Of a DNA stretch of 64,000 nucleotides, positions 61,633 through 64,000 are shown one piece after another (the first letter of the stretch is position 1; each line of letters starts with the position of its first letter). This DNA is from Roseiarcus sp963784805. GTDB taxonomy: Bacteria; Pseudomonadota; Alphaproteobacteria; Rhizobiales; Beijerinckiaceae. The notes under the pieces were generated by a model. That model was given only the letters and a program-made list of their open reading frames with translations. It was not told the DNA's origin and searched no databases. The DNA lies in assembly GCA_963784805.1 (NCBI GenBank), contig CAWASR010000002.1:1-64000 (forward strand), written 5' to 3'. The translations under genes and the position numbers were made by a program.

Positions 61633-62472
61633 AGGGTCTGGACCCATAAAGTGGTTGGCATAGGCAATGGGTTGTGATTCACGACTTCCGAAAGGAAGCG
61701 TGCATGATTCGGGACCAGTTTTGGCTGACGGACGAGCAATTCTCGAAGATCGAACCGCATCTTCCCACCGACACCCGCGGCAAGGCGCGGGTTGACGATC
61801 GGCGGATCATAAGCGGCATCGTTCACGTGCTGAAGCCGGGCGGGCGCTGGATCGACGCGCCGCCCGAATGCGGTCCCGGGAAAACCCTCTACAACCGCTA
61901 TGTGCGCTGGGCGGCCAAGGGCGTGTGGGTCGCTCTTTTTCATGCGCTCGCGCAAGTCGGCGGTCGGCCCGACCAGATTCTCCTCGACTCTTCGGCAGTC
62001 AAAGCCCATCGCTCGGCGGCGGGCGGAAAAGGGGGGAGAAAAACCAGGCCATCGGCCGTTCGCGCGGCGGGCGGACGACGAAAATCCACGCGCTGACCGA
62101 CACTCGATGCCGACCGCTCGCCTTCCTGCTCACGGGTGGCCAAGTCGCCGACTGCACAGCGGGCGCTCTGTTGCTCGAACAGCTTCCCGATTGCGAAATC
62201 CTGCACGCTGACAAGGGCTATGACGCCAACGCCATCCGCCGCCAAGTCGAGGAGCGCGGCGCGATGCCCAACATCCCGCCGAAAACCAATCGCAAATGGA
62301 AAACCTGCTTCTCGCCGTTCCTCTATCGCAATCGCAACGCCATCGAGCGCATGTTCTGCCGCCTCAAGGACTTCAGGCGCGTGGCGACACGATACGACCG
62401 AAACGCCGCCAACTTTCTTGCAGCCGTCTGCATTGCGGCCGCTGTAAGCTACTGGTTATGAGTCCGGACCCT
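61633..62472 (+). mobile_element. IS5-family insertion sequence (about 840 bp), apparently complete
   Basis: The ends are imperfect inverted repeats beginning AGGGTCTGGACCCATAA at 61633 and, on the opposite strand, AGGGTCCGGACTCATAA at 62472. Two overlapping reading frames with a -1 shift encode the transposase. A clear target duplication is not seen: CCAG at the left compared with CTAG at the right would be an imperfect YTAR-type match. An IS630-type element directly abuts the right end. Confidence 0.82.
61704..62461 (+). CDS. IS5-family transposase, two frames joined by -1 frameshifting
   Basis: The first frame from ATG 61704 begins MIRDQFWLTDEQFSKIEPHL and runs DRRIISGIVHVLKPGGRWID, then LLDSSAVKAHRSAAGGKGG; it carries the first catalytic Asp (DSSAVKAH). 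At about 62026-62042, in GGAAAAGGGGGGAGAAAAAC, a shift of -1 moves translation to the frame that reads AIGRSRGGRTTKIHALTD, then LHADKGYDANAIRRQVEERG (second Asp) and RNRNAIERMFCRLKDFRRVA (Glu) and ends at 62461. This organisation, with a slippery run, is normal for IS427-group IS5 elements. The transposase may therefore be functional. Confidence 0.85.
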
Positions 62473-62486
62473 AGAGCGGAATCCGT

Positions 62487-63064
62487 TTAGGTGAACCCAT
62501 ATCCGGCGTTGCGGAAATAGTTGAGGCATTCGCCGGGAGGGAAGTCGGCGACGGCGAGGCCGATGGCGTTCCAGAGGGCCTCGACGGTTCGGTTGGACGC
62601 CCGGCGGAGGGTGTTCTTGAGCTTGGCGAAGACCTGTTCGATCGGGTCCATGTCGGGGCTGTAGGGAGGCAGGAATCGCCTTTCGGCGCCGACGGCTTCA
62701 ATCGCCTGGCGAACGCCCGCGACCTTGTGGGAGCCGAGATTGTCCATGACGACGAGGTCGCCCGGCTTGAGCGTCGGGACGAGGATCTGTTCGACGTAGG
62801 CGCGAAATCTCTCGCCATTGATGGGGCCGTCGAAGACGCACGGTGCGGTCAGGCCGTCATGGCGCAAGGCGCCGATGAAGGTCGTCGTCTTCCAGTGGCC
62901 GAAGGGCGCGTGCGCGATCAGGCGCTCGCCTTTCTCGCAGCGGCCATAGCGCGGCGTCATGTTGGTCGAGGCCCAGGTCTCGTCGATGAACACCAGCCGC
63001 CGCGGATCGAGCCGTTTCTGCTCCTCCCGCCAGGCGGCGCGGGCGGCGACGACGTAGCCGATGG
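62487..63064 (-). pseudogene. IS630 transposase, C-terminal half
   Basis: From about 63064 to the stop at 62487 the minus strand reads YVVAARAAWREEQKRLDPRR, LVFIDETWASTNMTPRYGRC (first catalytic Asp in FIDET), VMDNLGSHKVAGVRQAIEAV (second Asp) and LPPYSPDMDPIEQVFAKLKN (Glu), i.e. the complete DDE catalytic domain. It has no N-terminal DNA-binding part attached on this strand. Confidence 0.8.
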
Positions 63065-63449
63065 GGCGCTATCGAGAGAGCGGCGACTTTCGGCCACACA
63101 AATTCGGCGGCTATAAGAAGCCGGTTTTGATCGAGCATGAACAGATGGTGCGTTCGCTCCTCTCGGCGCGCCCCGATCTGACGATCTCAGACTTGCGCAA
63201 CGAACTGACCGCGCTCGGGATCAAAGTCGGCCGCTCGTCGGTCGGCCGCTTCCTGCAACGCTTGCAGTTGACGTTTAAAAAAAACCCTGCGCGCCGCCGA
63301 ACAGCGACGGCCTGGGGCTGGAGGCCAGCAGGGATGGCAAAGCCTTTTCGGACGATCTTCGGGAGCGCATTGTGCGAGCGGTGGAGGCTGGCCGCTCGCG
63401 CCACGAGGTAGGGCGGATTTTCGGCGTCAGCGCGAGTTGCGTGATCACA
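63058..63449 (+). pseudogene. IS630 transposase middle and N-terminal pieces, inverted
   Basis: The plus strand reads GRYRESGDFRPHKFGGYKKP, then LLSARPDLTISDLRNELTAL and GRSSVGRFLQRLQLTFKK; a frameshift at the A-run near 63280 leads into TLRAAEQRRP at 63317. From 63334 comes MAKPF, a frameshift, DDLRERIVRAVEAGRSRHEV and GRIFGVSASCVI, which is the true N-terminus of the same family. Logically the order should be N, middle, C; here middle precedes N and both oppose the C-terminal half. Confidence 0.7.
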
Positions 63450-63702
63450 GCACCGAGGATGAACCACAACTCGACCCGATTCGGGAATCCCCCGCCGATT
63501 CCGACTATTCGGGACCCGCTCTAGTACCGCTCGCAGGAAGTGGCGACTCCGTTCGAGGTGGAGCTGGCGGTGAGTCCATTGCGCCGCACCTGGCGCAATT
63601 TGCGCGGGAGGCGCGCTGCGGCGTAGATTTTTGCGAGTCAGGGGATGGGCGAAGTGGCGCAGCGGGTCTGATGTTTTGCCCTGATTCGCCGGAGCCTTTG
63701 CA

Positions 63703-64000
63703 ATGCCGCGCCTGTTCGCCGCCCCGATCACTCTGACGCCTGAGGAAGAGGCGGACCTGCGAGGTCTTGCCCGGGCGCACAAGACGCCGCGCAAGCTGGC
63801 GGAACGGGCCGAGATGATCCTGCGGTCGGCGGCGGGGACCGAGGTGCGCGAGATCGCCCGTCAGCTTGGCGTTTGGCCAAAGACAGTGCGCCGTTGGCGC
63901 AGCCGCTGGCTGTCCAGCCGGGCGGAGGCCGCGGCTGCGGCGCGGCTGACGGATGAACCGCGACCGGGGGCGCCGGCGGCGTTCGCGCCCGAGCAGGTCT
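63703..64000 (+). CDS. IS630-type transposase, N-terminal fragment (runs off window)
   Basis: From ATG 63703 an open frame runs past the end of the window: ITLTPEEEADLRGLARAHKT, then PRKLAERAEMILRSAAGT and a helix-turn-helix EVREIARQLGVWPKTVRRWR. This N-terminal pattern (TPEE, LARRH-like, RA.MIL.AA.G, VREIA..LGV...TV..WR) belongs to a different IS630 subgroup from the element just upstream. Its catalytic domain lies outside the window. Confidence 0.78.
   Translation, partial: MPRLFAAPITLTPEEEADLRGLARAHKTPRKLAERAEMILRSAAGTEVREIARQLGVWPKTVRRWRSRWLSSRAEAAAAARLTDEPRPGAPAAFAPEQV

Larger units (their letters stand above)
62472..63523. mobile_element. IS630-family element with TA ends but scrambled interior
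   Basis: Both boundaries look right for IS630/Tc1: a TA dinucleotide at 62472-62473 followed by GAGCGGAATCCG, and on the other side GGGACCCGCTC then TA at 63522-63523, so the termini read inwards TAGAGCGG(A/G). The length of about 1.05 kb is normal. Inside, the transposase is rearranged: the C-terminal half is on the minus strand, while the middle (63058-63317) and the N-terminal helix-turn-helix piece (63334-63449) are both on the plus strand and in reversed order relative to it. Confidence 0.75.

Noticed and set aside
1..64000. tRNA genes, rRNA genes, CRISPR array
   Set aside because: I looked for GGTTCGAATCC-type arms, rRNA cores and regularly spaced repeats and found none that hold up; the few GGTTCGAA occurrences are within protein genes.

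Overview
The window is GC-rich, densely packed bacterial DNA that reads as an alphaproteobacterium of the Hyphomicrobiales (Rhizobiales). Markers for this are the yajC–secD–secF–Mth938–squalene-synthase-like run, IalB, HspQ, DUF2336, DUF6101 and IS5, IS256, IS630 and IS701 relatives. An L-malyl-CoA lyase, a CitE-like lyase with a MaoC protein, a soxBDAG sarcosine oxidase operon and a PedB/PedC-type ABC transporter suggest C1/C2 metabolism (methylotroph-like, Beijerinckiaceae/Methylocystaceae flavour). The genus cannot be named from this sequence. I see no rRNA, tRNA or CRISPR array.

Region 1-13 kb is a redox/lipid island. It holds the start of an SDR, a GMC oxidoreductase with a di-haem c-type cytochrome, a divergent catalase-fold haem protein, and a minus-strand operon of a membrane-embedded patatin phospholipase, an unnamed 148-residue protein, an unnamed duplicated-domain membrane protein and a Dyp-type peroxidase. 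Two tiny membrane-protein genes follow, then a graveyard of IS256 and IS5 transposase fragments (13.0-13.8 kb).

Region 13.8-37.5 kb is mostly core genome: CoA-lyase/MaoC pair, DUF2336, FrnE-like DsbA protein, YejA-type peptide-binding protein, IalB, HspQ, malyl-CoA lyase, a TadG/vWA pilus protein, aroQ, DUF1993, amn, L,D-transpeptidase, proC, a TetR regulator, DUF6101, a decayed metallophosphoesterase, AsmA, a flavodoxin-fold oxidoreductase and xylB.

Region 37.8-49 kb has a glycosyltransferase, then a five-gene overlapping minus-strand operon. That operon joins a PedB/PedC-like ABC-2 transporter to a complete SsuABC/NMT1-like importer, with a small secreted protein transcribed divergently. 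The soxBDAG operon follows. Region 49-59 kb carries an isoprenylcysteine-methyltransferase-like membrane protein, REP-like and CCAAGG-type inverted repeats, a dienoyl-CoA-reductase-like SDR, a persulfide dioxygenase-rhodanese fusion, an ABC-F ATPase, aqpZ and the Sec accessory operon. Region 59.2-64 kb is an IS cluster: a decayed IS701-type element, an HD-domain gene, an apparently complete IS5-type element with a -1 frameshift, an IS630-type element with intact ends but internally inverted pieces, and the start of another transposase.

An unusual number of otherwise well-conserved genes carry single-base frameshifts (GMC, the 409-residue protein, the patatin N-terminus, AsmA, metallophosphoesterase). 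Some may be assembly errors; the metallophosphoesterase and transposase remnants look truly decayed.
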